Below are positions 1-8,774 of a DNA stretch of 64,000 nucleotides, in pieces. The notes beneath the pieces were generated by a model. The model did no database searches. It worked only from the letters and a program-made list of their open reading frames with translations, and had not been told where the DNA came from. Numbering within the stretch: the stretch's first letter is position 1; each line of letters opens with the position of its first letter. Origin of the DNA: Rhodobacterales bacterium HKCCE3408 (GTDB taxonomy: Bacteria; Pseudomonadota; Alphaproteobacteria; Rhodobacterales; Rhodobacteraceae); assembly GCA_015689705.1 (NCBI GenBank), contig WVSN01000007.1:112001-176000 (forward strand). Direction: 5' to 3'. The position numbers were made by a program, and so were the translations under genes.

Positions 1-242
1 ACAAGGCCAATCAGTATGCAACGCGTGACCGCAAGGCCCGCAAGCGCCAGTTCCGCGCGCTGTGGATCCAGCGGATCAACGCCGCCGTGCGCTCGCATGA
101 CGAGAGCCTGACCTATTCGCGCTTCATCAATGGCCTTGCGAAGGCCGGGATTGAAGTCGACCGCAAGGTGCTGGCCGATCTCGCCGTGCACGAACCGGAC
201 GCGTTTGGCGCCATTGTGGCCCAGGCGAAGGCTGCGCTGTAA
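1..242 (+). CDS. rplT: 50S ribosomal protein L20, C-terminal part
   Basis: Only the last 79 codons are in the window; the reading frame is codons from base 3 to the TAA at 240-242. The visible part contains the L20 core with [20 protein letters not shown] and [19 protein letters not shown], which are characteristic of L20, an early 23S rRNA-binding assembly protein of the large subunit. Full L20 is about 118-121 residues, so roughly 40 N-terminal residues lie outside. It is followed at once by a strong terminator and then pheS, which matches the common infC-rpmI-rplT-pheS-pheT neighbourhood. Confidence 0.95.
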   Translation, partial: KANQYATRDRKARKRQFRALWIQRINAAVRSHDESLTYSRFINGLAKAGIEVDRKVLADLAVHEPDAFGAIVAQAKAAL

Positions 243-272
243 ACACACCGCAGACCGAACGATCGCTTTCAG

Positions 273-313
273 GGCCCCGTCACCGGTTCGGACCGGCGGC
301 GGGGCCTTTTTCT
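273..313 (+). terminator. Rho-independent terminator after rplT
   Basis: GGCCCCG at 273-279 pairs with CGGGGCC at 300-306. Inside this stem a second perfect pairing, CCGGT with ACCGG around a TCGG loop, extends the hairpin. Five T residues follow at 307-311. It should separate the rplT transcript from pheS. Confidence 0.85.
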
Positions 314-329
314 TGGGGTTCCGGCCGGG

Positions 330-357
330 TTGCATTCGGCCCCCCCTGTGGTAGCTG
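330..357 (+). promoter_or_regulatory. Weak candidate promoter for pheS
   Basis: TTGCAT at 330-335 and TAGCTG at 352-357 are separated by 16 bases, 26 bases before the pheS start. Because a terminator closes the rplT transcript just upstream, pheS needs its own promoter here. The -10 match is poor, so this exact placement is tentative. Confidence 0.25.
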
Positions 358-382
358 ACAACCGCGACGGCGGAGGTGAGAG

Positions 383-1456
383 ATGGACGGACTGGACGAT
401 CTGAGGGGCGGCTGGCTTCAGCGGATCGCGGGCGCATCCGACGAGGCGGCGCTGGAGGAGATCCGTGTGGCCGCGCTCGGCAAGAAGGGCGAGATCAGCC
501 TGAAGATGCGCGAGCTCGGCAAGATGAGCCCCGAGGAGCGCCAGGAGGCAGGTCCGGCGCTGAACGCGCTGAAGGACGAGGTCAATGCCGCGCTCGCCGC
601 GCGCAAGGCGGCGCTCGGCGACGCGGCGCTCGAGGAGCGGCTGAAAGGCGAGTGGCTGGACGTCACGCTGCCCGCCAGGTACCGCCGGGTCGGAACGATC
701 CATCCGGTCAGCCAGGTGACCGAGGAGGTCACCGCGATCTTCGCCGACATGGGCTTCGCCGTCGCCGAGGGTCCCCAGATCGACAGTGACTGGTACAATT
801 TCGACGCCCTGAACATCCCCGGCCACCATCCGGCGCGCGCCGAGATGGACACGTTCTATATGGCGCGCGCCGAGGGCGACAATCGCCCGCCGCATGTCCT
901 GCGCACCCACACCTCGCCGGTCCAGATCCGTTATATGGAGGCCAACGGTGCCCCCTGCCGGATCATCGCGCCCGGGCGCGTCTACCGCGCTGATTACGAC
1001 CAGACCCACACCCCGATGTTCCACCAGGTCGAGGGGCTGGCGATCGACCGCGACATCTCCATGGCGAACCTGAAGTGGACGCTCGAGGAGTTCTTCTCGG
1101 CCTTCTTCGGCACCAAGGTGAAGACCCGTTTCCGCGCGTCGCATTTCCCGTTCACGGAACCATCGGCCGAGGTCGATATTCAGTGCTCCTGGGAAGGCGG
1201 CACGGTCACGGTCGGTGAGGGGAACGACTGGCTCGAGGTTCTCGGCTCCGGCATGGTGCATCCGAAAGTCCTGCAGGCCGGCGGTGTCGATCCCGCCGAG
1301 TGGCAGGGCTTCGCCTTCGGCATGGGGATCGACCGGATCGCGATGTTGAAATACGGCATCCCGGATCTGCGGGCGTTCTTCGACAGCGATCTGCGTTGGC
1401 TCCGTCACTACGGCTTCTCTGCGTTGCAGGTGCCGGCGGTGCATGCAGGGTTGTGA
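383..1456 (+). CDS. pheS: Phenylalanine-tRNA ligase alpha subunit
   Basis: PheS, 357 residues, charges tRNA-Phe with phenylalanine in the cytoplasm as an alpha2-beta2 enzyme with PheT. An N-terminal coiled-coil region (about residues 15-90) precedes the class II catalytic domain. The family block [16 protein letters not shown] is present, and motif 3 appears as GMGIDR around residues 313-318. The ATG at 383 has a GGAGG Shine-Dalgarno sequence at 372-376. Length is normal. A YrhK-domain gene lies between it and pheT, a small departure from the usual pheS-pheT pairing. Confidence 0.97.
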   Translation: MDGLDDLRGGWLQRIAGASDEAALEEIRVAALGKKGEISLKMRELGKMSPEERQEAGPALNALKDEVNAALAARKAALGDAALEERLKGEWLDVTLPARYRRVGTIHPVSQVTEEVTAIFADMGFAVAEGPQIDSDWYNFDALNIPGHHPARAEMDTFYMARAEGDNRPPHVLRTHTSPVQIRYMEANGAPCRIIAPGRVYRADYDQTHTPMFHQVEGLAIDRDISMANLKWTLEEFFSAFFGTKVKTRFRASHFPFTEPSAEVDIQCSWEGGTVTVGEGNDWLEVLGSGMVHPKVLQAGGVDPAEWQGFAFGMGIDRIAMLKYGIPDLRAFFDSDLRWLRHYGFSALQVPAVHAGL

Positions 1457-1460
1457 CCCG

Positions 1461-1742
1461 ATGAAACTCTTCCGCCACGAGAACCGCGAGCGCAACAGCG
1501 ACACCCGACAGCTCTGGGCGCGCTACGAGATCCTTTATACCGCCGTCGATTTCGGCGCCGCGCTCTGCTTCATCGTGGGCTCGGTCATGTTCTTCTTCGA
1601 GGAATGGCAGGTGCCGGGGACATGGTTGTTCCTCGTGGGGTCCATTCTTTTCGCGGGCAAGCCCACGATCCGGCTTGTCCGGGAAATCCAACTCTACCGA
1701 ATGGGCGATGTCGACGACCTCGCCAAGCGCGTCGACGGCTGA
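1461..1742 (+). CDS. YrhK-domain small membrane protein
   Basis: 93 residues. The core YEILYTAVDFGAALCFIVGS, then a FFFEEW stretch, then GTWLFLVGSILFAGKPTIRLV, fits the YrhK domain: two hydrophobic segments and a conserved 'PTIRLV' end. Function is unknown. I chose the ATG at 1461, four bases after the pheS stop; an ATG at 1443 would overlap pheS and add an unconserved MQGCDP. It lies between pheS and pheT on the same strand with only 10 bases to pheT, so it is probably cotranscribed with them. Confidence 0.8.
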   Translation: MKLFRHENRERNSDTRQLWARYEILYTAVDFGAALCFIVGSVMFFFEEWQVPGTWLFLVGSILFAGKPTIRLVREIQLYRMGDVDDLAKRVDG

Positions 1743-1752
1743 GGAAAGTGCC

Positions 1753-4161
1753 ATGAAATTCACGTTGTCCTGGCTGAAGGAACATCTCGACACGACGGCG
1801 TCGGTCGAGGAGATCGTAGAGACGCTCACGGATATCGGGCTCGAGGTCGAAGAGGTTGTGAACCCGGCCGAGAAGCTGCGCGCCTTCATCATCGGCAAGG
1901 TGGTGAGCGCCGAGCAGCATCCCGATGCCGACCGGCTGCGCGTCTGCCAGGTGGAAACCAAGGACGGCGTCCAGCAGATCATCTGCGGCGCGCCGAACGC
2001 GCGGGCGGGCATCACTGTCGTCGTCGCCCATCCCGGCACCTATGTTCCCGGCATCGACACGACCATCGGCGTCGGCAAGATCCGCGGCGTCGAAAGCCAC
2101 GGCATGATGGCCTCGGAACGCGAACTGGAACTGTCTGACGAGCATACTGGCATCATCGAATTGCCCTCCGGCGAGGTCGGCCAGAGCTTCGCCGACTGGC
2201 TGGCGAAGAATGATCCGGGTCGGGTCGATCCGATGATCGAGATCGCGATCACGCCGAACCGCCAGGATGCGCTTGGAGTCCACGGGATCGCCCGCGACCT
2301 CGCGGCGCGGGGCCTCGGCAAGCTCATTGAGAAGCCAGTTGAGCCGGTGCCCGGTAAGTTCCCAAGCCCGGTGGGTGTGACCATCGACGCGGACGCGCTG
2401 AACGACGCGCCGCATTTCACCGGCCGCGTGATCCGCGGCGTGAAGAACGGTCCGTCGCCCGCCTGGTTGCAGGCACGGCTGAAGGCGATCGGGCTTCGGC
2501 CGATCTCGGTGCTGGTCGATATCACGAACTTCTTCACATACGACCAGAACCGACCGCTGCATGTCTTCGACGTCGACAAGATGCTGGGCGATCTGCGCGT
2601 GCACCGTGCAAAAGGTGGCGAGAGTCTTCTGGCGCTTGACGGAAAGACCTACACCTTCGCGGAAGGTCAGCTTCTGATCTCGGACGCGAACGGCGTGGAA
2701 AGCATCGGCGGCGTCATGGGCGGCGAGGAGACCGGATGCACCGAGGAGACGACGACCGTCTTCCTCGAAAGCGCGTGGTGGGACCCTATCCGGACAGCGT
2801 TCACCGGCCGCGATCTGAAGATCAATTCGGACGCACGCTATCGGTTCGAGCGCGGCGTCGATCCGGCGTACACGTTGCCAGGACTCGAAGCGGCCACGCA
2901 GATGGTTCTCGATCTCTGCGGCGGCGAGGCATCCGAAGTGGTCGAGGCGGGGGCGCCCGTCGAGACGGCGCGCAGCTTCAGCCTGGATACCAAGCGCGTC
3001 CAGTCGCTCGTCGGCATGTCGATCCCGAAGGCGGAGCAGGTCGGTTACCTGACCGCGCTCGGCTTCACGCCCGAGGGCGATGGCGACGTCCTGGAGGTCG
3101 GTGTTCCGTCCTGGCGGCTTGATGTCCATGGCGAGGCTGATCTTGTAGAAGAAGTTGCCCGCATGGCCTCGCTGACCAAACTGGAGCCGCAGCCGATGCG
3201 GCGGCCGAAATCGGGCGTGCCCGAGCCGATCCTGACGCCGATGCAGTTGCGTGAGCGCGCGGCGCGCCGGACGATGGCCGCGCTCGGCTACAACGAGTGC
3301 GTGACCTACAGCTTCATCGACAAGGCATCGGCCGAGCTTTTCGGCGGTGGCGATGACGCCGCGCGTCTGGAGAATCCGATCTCGACCGACATGAGCCACA
3401 TGCGACCGGCGCTTCTGCCCGGTCTGCTGCAGGCCGCCGCCCGCAACCAGGCGCGCGGCTTCGGTGATCTGGCTCTCTTCGAGGTTGGCGCGGCGTTCCA
3501 CGGTGGTGAACCTGGCGAACAGCACCTGCTCGCGACCGGTCTCCTGATCGGTCATTCCGGGCCGCGCGATCCGCACGGCGCCCGCCGTCCCGTCGACGTC
3601 TTCGACGTGAAGGCCGACGCCGAGGCCGTGCTGGCCGCGATGGGCGCGCCCGCGAAGGTCCAGATCCTGCGCGGCGCGCGCGACTGGTGGCATCCGGGCC
3701 GTCACGGCATGATCTGCCTCGGTCCGAAAAAGGTGCTCGGTGTCTTCGGCGAACTGCATCCGAAGATCCTGCGCGAGATGGACGTGAAGGGTCCGGCGAT
3801 GGCTTTCACACTCTGGCCCGCTGAAATCCCGATGCCGCGCAAAGCAACCGCGAGCCGGGGCGCATTGGCGATCAGCGATCTTCAGGCTGTCGAGCGCGAC
3901 TTTGCCTTCGTCGTGGATGCACGGGTCGAGGCCCTCGATCTCGTCAACGCGGCGTCGGGCGCGGACAAGGCGCTCATCGACGATGTTCGGGTCTTCGACG
4001 AGTTTGTCGGGGGATCTCTGGGCGAAGGCCGGAAGTCCATCGCGCTCACTGTGCGGCTGCAACCGGCCGAGAAGACGCTGACCGAGGAAGAGATCGACGC
4101 CGTCGGACGCAAGATCGTCGAGAAGGTCGGCGCCGCAACCGGGGCCGTCCTGCGCGGCTGA
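1753..4161 (+). CDS. pheT: Phenylalanine-tRNA ligase beta subunit
   Basis: PheT, 802 residues, partner of PheS. The N-terminal tRNA-binding (EMAP/OB-like) region around residues 39-150 has VGKVVSAEQHPDADRLRVCQV, followed by B3/B4, B5 and the C-terminal FDX-ACB anticodon-binding domain (ERDFAFVVD to the end). Length is normal for a bacterial beta subunit. The ATG at 1753 follows GAGGAAAG; upstream in-frame codons overlap the YrhK gene and are not conserved. Confidence 0.97.
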   Translation: MKFTLSWLKEHLDTTASVEEIVETLTDIGLEVEEVVNPAEKLRAFIIGKVVSAEQHPDADRLRVCQVETKDGVQQIICGAPNARAGITVVVAHPGTYVPGIDTTIGVGKIRGVESHGMMASERELELSDEHTGIIELPSGEVGQSFADWLAKNDPGRVDPMIEIAITPNRQDALGVHGIARDLAARGLGKLIEKPVEPVPGKFPSPVGVTIDADALNDAPHFTGRVIRGVKNGPSPAWLQARLKAIGLRPISVLVDITNFFTYDQNRPLHVFDVDKMLGDLRVHRAKGGESLLALDGKTYTFAEGQLLISDANGVESIGGVMGGEETGCTEETTTVFLESAWWDPIRTAFTGRDLKINSDARYRFERGVDPAYTLPGLEAATQMVLDLCGGEASEVVEAGAPVETARSFSLDTKRVQSLVGMSIPKAEQVGYLTALGFTPEGDGDVLEVGVPSWRLDVHGEADLVEEVARMASLTKLEPQPMRRPKSGVPEPILTPMQLRERAARRTMAALGYNECVTYSFIDKASAELFGGGDDAARLENPISTDMSHMRPALLPGLLQAAARNQARGFGDLALFEVGAAFHGGEPGEQHLLATGLLIGHSGPRDPHGARRPVDVFDVKADAEAVLAAMGAPAKVQILRGARDWWHPGRHGMICLGPKKVLGVFGELHPKILREMDVKGPAMAFTLWPAEIPMPRKATASRGALAISDLQAVERDFAFVVDARVEALDLVNAASGADKALIDDVRVFDEFVGGSLGEGRKSIALTVRLQPAEKTLTEEEIDAVGRKIVEKVGAATGAVLRG

Positions 4162-4163
4162 CC

Positions 4164-4193
4164 GTGTCCGCGCGGCCCTCGGCCGCGCGACAC
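4164..4193 (+). terminator. Strong GC hairpin after pheT
   Basis: GTGTC-C-GCGCGGCC at 4164-4177 pairs with GGCCGCGCGACAC at 4181-4193 around a three-base loop, with one bulged C. It starts two bases after the pheT stop. There is no T run, so it may be a weak terminator or an RNA-stabilising 3' hairpin rather than a classic intrinsic terminator. Confidence 0.5.
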
Positions 4194-4218
4194 CTCAACC
4201 AGAACAAGGAGGCATCAA

Positions 4219-4668
4219 ATGACGCTGAAGGTTTACCTGTCGGGTGAAATCCACACTGATTGGCGGGAAGAGATCATGGCCGGGGCCGAAGGGCTGGACC
4301 TGACGTTTTCCGGCCCGGTGACGGATCATGGCGCCAGCGACGATTGCGGCGTGGCCATCCTCGGGGCCGAAGACCAGAAGTACTGGCACGACCACAAGGG
4401 CGCGATGGTCAACGCGATCCGCACCCGGAAAGGCATTTCAGATGCCGATGTCGTCGTCGTGCGCTTTGGCGACAAGTACAAGCAGTGGAACGCCGCATTC
4501 GACGCCGGCTACGCCGCAGCACTTGGCAAGTCGCTCGTCATTCTGCACGGGCCCGACCACCAGCACGCGCTGAAGGAAGTCGATGCCGCGGCCCTCGCCG
4601 TCGCAGAGGAACCGCGGCAGGTTGTCGACATCCTGCGTTACGTGCTGACCGGCAAGCTGCCCGGTTGA
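4219..4668 (+). CDS. ytoQ: YtoQ family protein
   Basis: 149 residues matching the YtoQ family throughout: KVYLSGEIHTDWREEI at the N-terminus, then DHGASDDCG, LGAEDQKYWHDHKGA and DADVVVVRFGDKYKQWNAAFDAG. The fold resembles nucleoside 2-deoxyribosyltransferase-like proteins, but the reaction is not established. The ATG at 4219 has an AGGAGG Shine-Dalgarno at 4207-4212. It is convergent with the GST gene, three bases apart. Confidence 0.9.
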   Translation: MTLKVYLSGEIHTDWREEIMAGAEGLDLTFSGPVTDHGASDDCGVAILGAEDQKYWHDHKGAMVNAIRTRKGISDADVVVVRFGDKYKQWNAAFDAGYAAALGKSLVILHGPDHQHALKEVDAAALAVAEEPRQVVDILRYVLTGKLPG

Positions 4669-4671
4669 GGA

Positions 4672-5376
4672 TCAGGCCGCTTCGCGCGGTGGAATGTTGC
4701 GGGCCGTCTGGACCGCAGGCCGTGCGAAGAACCGGTCGATATAAGGCTGAAGGTTGCCGTAGTCGGACCAGCCGACGATGTCCTTCGCACCGTAGAAATC
4801 GAGCGCGTTGAGCCAGGGTGCGAGTGCGATGTCGGCGATCGAGTATTCGCCGGCGATCCACTCCTTACCCTCCAGCGCTTCGTTCACCACGGCAAGGAGA
4901 CGCTTTGCCTCGCCCACATAACGGTCGCGCGGACGCGGGTCATCAATCTCGGATCCGGCGAACTTCACGAAAAAGCCGAGCTGCCCGAACATCGGTCCGA
5001 CGCCGCCCATCTGGAACATCAGCCACTGGATGACGCGGGCCTTGTCGGCCGCGGTCTTGCCGATCAGCTTGCCCGACTTCTCACCGAGGTAGATCAGGAT
5101 CGCGCCCGACTCGAACAGGCCGAGAGGCTCCCCGTCCGGACCGTTCGGGTCGACAATGGCGGGGATCTTGTTGTTCGGATTCAGGCTCAGGAATTCCGGA
5201 CTTTTCACGTCGCTGTCGCTCAACGTCACGCGGTGCGGTTCATAGTCGAGCCCCATTTCCTCGAGCGCGATCGAGACCTTCACGCCGTTCGGCGTGGGAA
5301 ACGAGTAAAGCTGGATGACGTTCGGGTTTTCGGGTGGCCAGCGTTTCGTGATGGGAAATGTCGAAAGATTTGGCAT
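4672..5376 (-). CDS. Glutathione S-transferase (YghU/YfcG-like)
   Basis: 234 residues. The N-terminal thioredoxin-like domain has YSFPTPNGVKVSIALEEMG, NPNNKIPAIVD and FESGAILIYL, followed by the all-helical domain with WIAGEYSIADIALAPWL. The 'TPNG' active-site turn and 'NPN.KIPA' resemble the nu-class enzymes YfcG and YghU, which act as disulfide-bond oxidoreductases or peroxidases with glutathione. The ATG at 5376 is preceded by AGGGAGC. An in-frame extension to 5487 is possible but unconserved. Confidence 0.88.
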   Translation of the reverse strand: MPNLSTFPITKRWPPENPNVIQLYSFPTPNGVKVSIALEEMGLDYEPHRVTLSDSDVKSPEFLSLNPNNKIPAIVDPNGPDGEPLGLFESGAILIYLGEKSGKLIGKTAADKARVIQWLMFQMGGVGPMFGQLGFFVKFAGSEIDDPRPRDRYVGEAKRLLAVVNEALEGKEWIAGEYSIADIALAPWLNALDFYGAKDIVGWSDYGNLQPYIDRFFARPAVQTARNIPPREAA

Positions 5377-5463
5377 GAAAAGCTCCCTGCATGCGTAAAT
5401 CCGCAGATAGGTAAACATTTCACTACCGCCACCCGTTCCGCTTCCGGATAACTGAGACTGCCA

Positions 5464-5479
5464 TGTGCGGCAGCGCACA
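5464..5479. repeat. Perfect inverted repeat upstream of mscL
   Basis: TGTGCG at 5464-5469 and CGCACA at 5474-5479 flank a four-base GCAG spacer. It lies 35 bases before the mscL start in a region shared with the divergent GST gene. It could be an operator or 5' UTR hairpin; nothing else supports a role. Confidence 0.35.
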
Positions 5480-5513
5480 CCACACACAGGGAACAGGACT
5501 GGAAGAACGACCC

Positions 5514-5942
5514 ATGATTCAGGAATTCCGGGATTTTATCGCCAAGGGCAACGTCATGGACATGGCCGTCGGCATCATTGTCGGTGCCGCGTTCACGGCC
5601 ATCGTCACGTCACTCGTGGGTGACCTGATCAACCCGATCATCGCCCTTTTCACCGGCGGGATCGACTTCTCCGGCTGGTTCTATGCGCTGAACGGGGAAA
5701 GCTACGCGTCTCTCGCCGCGGCGCAGGAGGCCGGTGCTCCGGTCTTCGCTGTCGGGAACTTCATCATGGCGGTGATCAATTTCCTGATCATCGCCTTCGT
5801 CGTGTTCCTGCTGGTGAAGATGGTCAACCGCATCAAGGACGCGGCTGCAAAACCCGAGGAGGAGGTCGCCCCCGAGGAACCGGGACCGACCGAACTTCAG
5901 GTCCTGCTGGAAATCCGTGACTCGCTGAAGGCGCGCGGTTGA
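5514..5942 (+). CDS. mscL: Large-conductance mechanosensitive channel
   Basis: MscL, 142 residues, forms a pentameric inner-membrane pore that opens under hypo-osmotic stress. The N-terminal [23 protein letters not shown] (short helix S1 and TM1) is highly characteristic. TM2 is [17 protein letters not shown], followed by a charged C-terminal helix. A 'GGIDFSGWF' periplasmic loop lies between. The ATG at 5514 gives the conserved MIQEFRDFI start; an upstream ATG at 5463 adds an unconserved tail. Confidence 0.96.
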   Translation: MIQEFRDFIAKGNVMDMAVGIIVGAAFTAIVTSLVGDLINPIIALFTGGIDFSGWFYALNGESYASLAAAQEAGAPVFAVGNFIMAVINFLIIAFVVFLLVKMVNRIKDAAAKPEEEVAPEEPGPTELQVLLEIRDSLKARG

Positions 5943-5948
5943 ACGTAG

Positions 5949-5973
5949 GGCCCGCCGATCTTCGGCGGGCCTT
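5949..5973. terminator. Bidirectional terminator between mscL and ald
   Basis: GGCCCGCCGA at 5949-5958 pairs perfectly with TCGGCGGGCC at 5962-5971 around a TCT loop, six bases after the mscL stop and five before the ald stop. The T run is short, but position between two convergent genes supports termination in both directions. Confidence 0.75.
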
Positions 5974-5977
5974 CACT

Positions 5978-7093
5978 TCAGACCTTGAGCGCCAGCGCCG
6001 GCGACAGGACGTCGATTTCCAGTGCCCGGCCGACCGGGTAGTTGGTCAGCTTGCCGGCATGGACGTTGAGGCCCTGCAGAAGCCCTTCGTCCTCTGCGCA
6101 CGCCTTGCGCCACCCCTTGTCGGCCAACGCCAGCAGGTACGGCATCGTCGCATTGCCGAGCGCAATGGTCGACGTGCGCGGCACGGCGCCGGGCATGTTG
6201 GCAACGCAGTAATGCATGATCCCGTCGACCTCGAAGACCGGGTCCTCGTGCGTCGTCGCGCGCGAGGTCTCGAAGCATCCACCCTGGTCGATGGCCACGT
6301 CGACGAGCGCGGCACCGGGCTTCATCGACGCCAGCTGCGCGCGCGAAACGAGCTTGGGTGCTGCAGCGCCCGGGATCAGCACGGCGCCAATCACCATGTC
6401 TGCCGTCGCGACCAGTTCGGCGGTGTTGCCCGCACTTGCATAGCGCGTGCGGAACAGGCCCGAAAAGGCGTCGTCCAGATAGCGCAGCCGCTTCAGTGAC
6501 CGGTCGAGGACCGTGACCTGCGCGCCCATCCCGGCGGCGATCCGTGCCGCGTGAGTGCCCACAACGCCGCCGCCGATGACAAGGACTTCAGCCGGGCCGA
6601 CGCCCGGAACGCCGCCCATAAGCACCCCGCGCCCGCCATTGGCCTTCTGGAGCGTCCAGGCGCCGACCTGCGGCGCGAGACGGCCGGCAACTTCGGACAT
6701 CGGCGCAAGGAGGGGCAGGCCGGTCTCGTCGGTCACGGTTTCGTAGGCGATTGCCGTGCAGCCCGAAGCGAGCAGGTCGCGGGTCTGGTCCGGGTCCGGG
6801 GCGAGATGCAGATAGGTGAAGAGAAGCAGGCCTTCGCGCAACATCTTCCGTTCCGCAGCCTGCGGCTCCTTCACCTTTACGATCATTTCGGCCCGGGCGA
6901 AAACCTCGGTGGCCGTGTCGACGATCTCGGCGCCCGCCGTTCGGTATGTCTCGTCCGGGAACCCGGCACCGGCGCCGGCGCCGGTCTCGACGATCACCGC
7001 ATGGCCATGGGCAATCGCCTCTGCCGCAGCGGAGGGCGTCAGGCCCACGCGGTATTCCTGCGGCTTGATCTCTTTCGGGCAGCCGATGAGCAT
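5978..7093 (-). CDS. ald: Alanine dehydrogenase
   Basis: 371 residues. It interconverts L-alanine and pyruvate plus ammonia with NAD. The start MLIGCPKEIKPQEYRVGLTP is the family signature; the Rossmann motif is VLVIGGGVVGTHAA; and NMPGAVPRTSTIALGNATMPY is the conserved C-terminal block. The ATG at 7093 has an AAGGGAG Shine-Dalgarno. A divergent Lrp/AsnC regulator is 132 bases away, as commonly found for ald and its activator. Confidence 0.97.
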   Translation of the reverse strand: MLIGCPKEIKPQEYRVGLTPSAAAEAIAHGHAVIVETGAGAGAGFPDETYRTAGAEIVDTATEVFARAEMIVKVKEPQAAERKMLREGLLLFTYLHLAPDPDQTRDLLASGCTAIAYETVTDETGLPLLAPMSEVAGRLAPQVGAWTLQKANGGRGVLMGGVPGVGPAEVLVIGGGVVGTHAARIAAGMGAQVTVLDRSLKRLRYLDDAFSGLFRTRYASAGNTAELVATADMVIGAVLIPGAAAPKLVSRAQLASMKPGAALVDVAIDQGGCFETSRATTHEDPVFEVDGIMHYCVANMPGAVPRTSTIALGNATMPYLLALADKGWRKACAEDEGLLQGLNVHAGKLTNYPVGRALEIDVLSPALALKV

Positions 7094-7186
7094 GAAGTGT
7101 CTCCCTTTCTTCCTGCACCCAGTCTAGCTCAGGCTGGATGCGAAAGCCTGCGATTTCCGGTTGTGACTTGGCACCATAGGCGCAAC

Positions 7187-7201
7187 AATCTTCCGAAAAT
7201 T
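7187..7201. promoter_or_regulatory. Candidate Lrp-family operator between ald and its regulator
   Basis: AATCTTC-C-GAAAATT is a 15-base palindrome with one mismatch per arm pair (6 of 7). Size and AT-rich outer arms fit the 15-base degenerate palindromes typical of Lrp/AsnC proteins. It lies 25 bases before the regulator start and about 94 before ald, in the shared divergent region. Confidence 0.45.
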
Positions 7202-7225
7202 CAGTACCCGACAGGAAATCCCTGC

Positions 7226-7690
7226 ATGGAAGCCGAGATAGACGAGACCGACCGCAGACTGCTTCGCCTGCTCCAACGGGACGGTCGTCTGACCAATTCG
7301 GAGCTTTCGGAGGCCGTCGCCCTGTCGCCTTCGGCCTGCCATCGGCGGGTCCAGCGGCTCGAGGCGGCCGGCGTCATTTCGGGTTATGTCGCCCTGCTGG
7401 AGGCCCGGGCGGCCGGGCGCATGACGACTGTTTTCGTCGAAATAGGCCTGTCAGCGCAGTCCGACGACGTGCTCGACGCATTCGAACGTGCGGTCAGAAC
7501 CATACCGGACGTGCTTGAATGTCACCTGATGGCGGGCTCGGCCGATTACCTTCTGAAGGTCGCGGCCCGTGATGCCGAGGATTTCGCGCGCATTCACCGC
7601 CAGAAACTCGCCCGGCTGCCGGGCGTTGCCCGTATGCAATCGAGTTTCTCGCTGAAAACCGTGATGCAGACGACCGCCCTGCCGCTCTAG
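7226..7690 (+). CDS. Lrp/AsnC family transcriptional regulator
   Basis: 154 residues: N-terminal helix-turn-helix (IDETDRRLLRLLQRDGRLTNSELS... with SPSACHRRVQRLE as recognition region, residues 5-60) and C-terminal RAM/ligand-binding domain ending in SSFSLKTV. Divergent to ald, so probably a local, amino-acid-responsive regulator of alanine dehydrogenase. The ATG at 7226 has AGGAAA upstream. Its stop shares CTAG with the convergent azlD gene. Confidence 0.9.
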   Translation: MEAEIDETDRRLLRLLQRDGRLTNSELSEAVALSPSACHRRVQRLEAAGVISGYVALLEARAAGRMTTVFVEIGLSAQSDDVLDAFERAVRTIPDVLECHLMAGSADYLLKVAARDAEDFARIHRQKLARLPGVARMQSSFSLKTVMQTTALPL

Positions 7691-8016
7691 ACCAGCGCGA
7701 GCAGGATCCAGAGCGTCGCCATGCCGGCGGCCATGCCCCAGATCGGGGTCTTCATCCACCACGCCGCCAGAAGCGCAACGACCGCGGCCGCCAGCCGGGC
7801 GGGGTCGGGCTCTCCGCCCGTTGCTGCTGGCCAGAGCACCAGCGGCGCGATCAATGCAGGCAGGATCGCGACAGCGGAATACCGCAGGTGCCGGAGCATC
7901 CAGCCGGGCATCGGCCGGTGTCCGAGCAGCCCGAGAAACGAGAACCGGATCAGGTAGGTCCCGATACCGAGGAGCAGGATGGTCGCCCAGATCTCGCCAG
8001 TCGTCATCTCGATCAT
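7687..8016 (-). CDS. azlD: AzlD family small exporter subunit
   Basis: 109 residues, four predicted membrane segments (for example IWATILLLGIGTYLIRFSFL and AVAILPALIAPLVLW). AzlD pairs with AzlC to export branched-chain amino acids. The ATG at 8016 overlaps the azlC stop as ATGA, giving translational coupling; a second Met at 8007 is possible. It faces the Lrp-type regulator convergently. Confidence 0.88.
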   Translation of the reverse strand: MIEMTTGEIWATILLLGIGTYLIRFSFLGLLGHRPMPGWMLRHLRYSAVAILPALIAPLVLWPAATGGEPDPARLAAAVVALLAAWWMKTPIWGMAAGMATLWILLALV

Positions 8017-8717
8017 CGGCCGTATCCCCTCCGCTCCAGCTCGGCCCCGGTCGCCATGGCGCCGAGCGCCGCAAGGATCAGGCCGAGATTGAAGGGAATC
8101 CAGGCCAACGCCAGGGCCAGAACGACCGAGACAATGGCAGCCCCGACATGGGCGCGGGTTTTCAGCGCCGGACCGATCAGGGACAGGAATGTCACGGGCA
8201 GGGCGAAGTCGAGCGCCAGCTCCGGTGGGATCGCCGCGCCGAGAACCACCCCGACCCATGTGGCGACCACCCAGGTCGACATCACGGGGATCGCTGTCCC
8301 GAGAAAGAACGTCGCTTTCTCTTTCGCAGACCTCTCCGGATGTTCTTCGTATTCGGAAAGAGACACTGCGAAAGACTGGTCGGTGTTGGAATAGGCGATG
8401 AGAGCCCGCTGCCAGAGCGGCGCCGCACCGATATGCGGCTGCAGCGCGGCGGAATACATCGCCATGCGCAGGTTCACGGCAAGTGCCGACGCGAGGACGA
8501 CGATCATCGGCGCATGGTCCGACATCAGCTGCACGGCGGTGAACTGCGACGCTCCGGCGATGACCAGCGTCGAGAACGCCATAACGGCGCCGAAGTCGAG
8601 CCCGGCTTCCGTTCCGACGATGCCGAACAGAGTCCCGAACGGGGCCGCGACCAGGACAAACGGCCCGCCGGCGCGAAGCCCCCTCAGAAGGGCGCTTTTG
8701 GAACTGGAAGCTTGCAT
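8013..8717 (-). CDS. azlC: AzlC family amino-acid exporter
   Basis: 234 residues, multi-pass membrane protein. The conserved N-terminal region PFGTLFGIVGTEAGLDF, then ASQFTAVQLM and NLRMAMYSAAL, is typical of AzlC. With AzlD it forms a branched-chain amino-acid exporter. The ATG at 8717 is preceded by AAAGG. Proximity to ald and an Lrp-type regulator suggests a local amino-acid homeostasis set. Confidence 0.9.
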   Translation of the reverse strand: MQASSSKSALLRGLRAGGPFVLVAAPFGTLFGIVGTEAGLDFGAVMAFSTLVIAGASQFTAVQLMSDHAPMIVVLASALAVNLRMAMYSAALQPHIGAAPLWQRALIAYSNTDQSFAVSLSEYEEHPERSAKEKATFFLGTAIPVMSTWVVATWVGVVLGAAIPPELALDFALPVTFLSLIGPALKTRAHVGAAIVSVVLALALAWIPFNLGLILAALGAMATGAELERRGYGR

Positions 8718-8774
8718 GATCGGCCTTTAGTCTGGCTGCCGACCGGCCTTAGCAACAGCCATCGGCAGGCGCAA

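Noticed and set aside
269-1504. 411-residue open frame on the minus strand
   Set aside because: It is antisense to pheS and lacks any recognisable motif; long antisense frames arise from the high GC third position.
1585-4062. 825-residue minus-strand open frame
   Set aside because: Antisense to pheT; arginine-rich composition of a shadow frame, no motifs.
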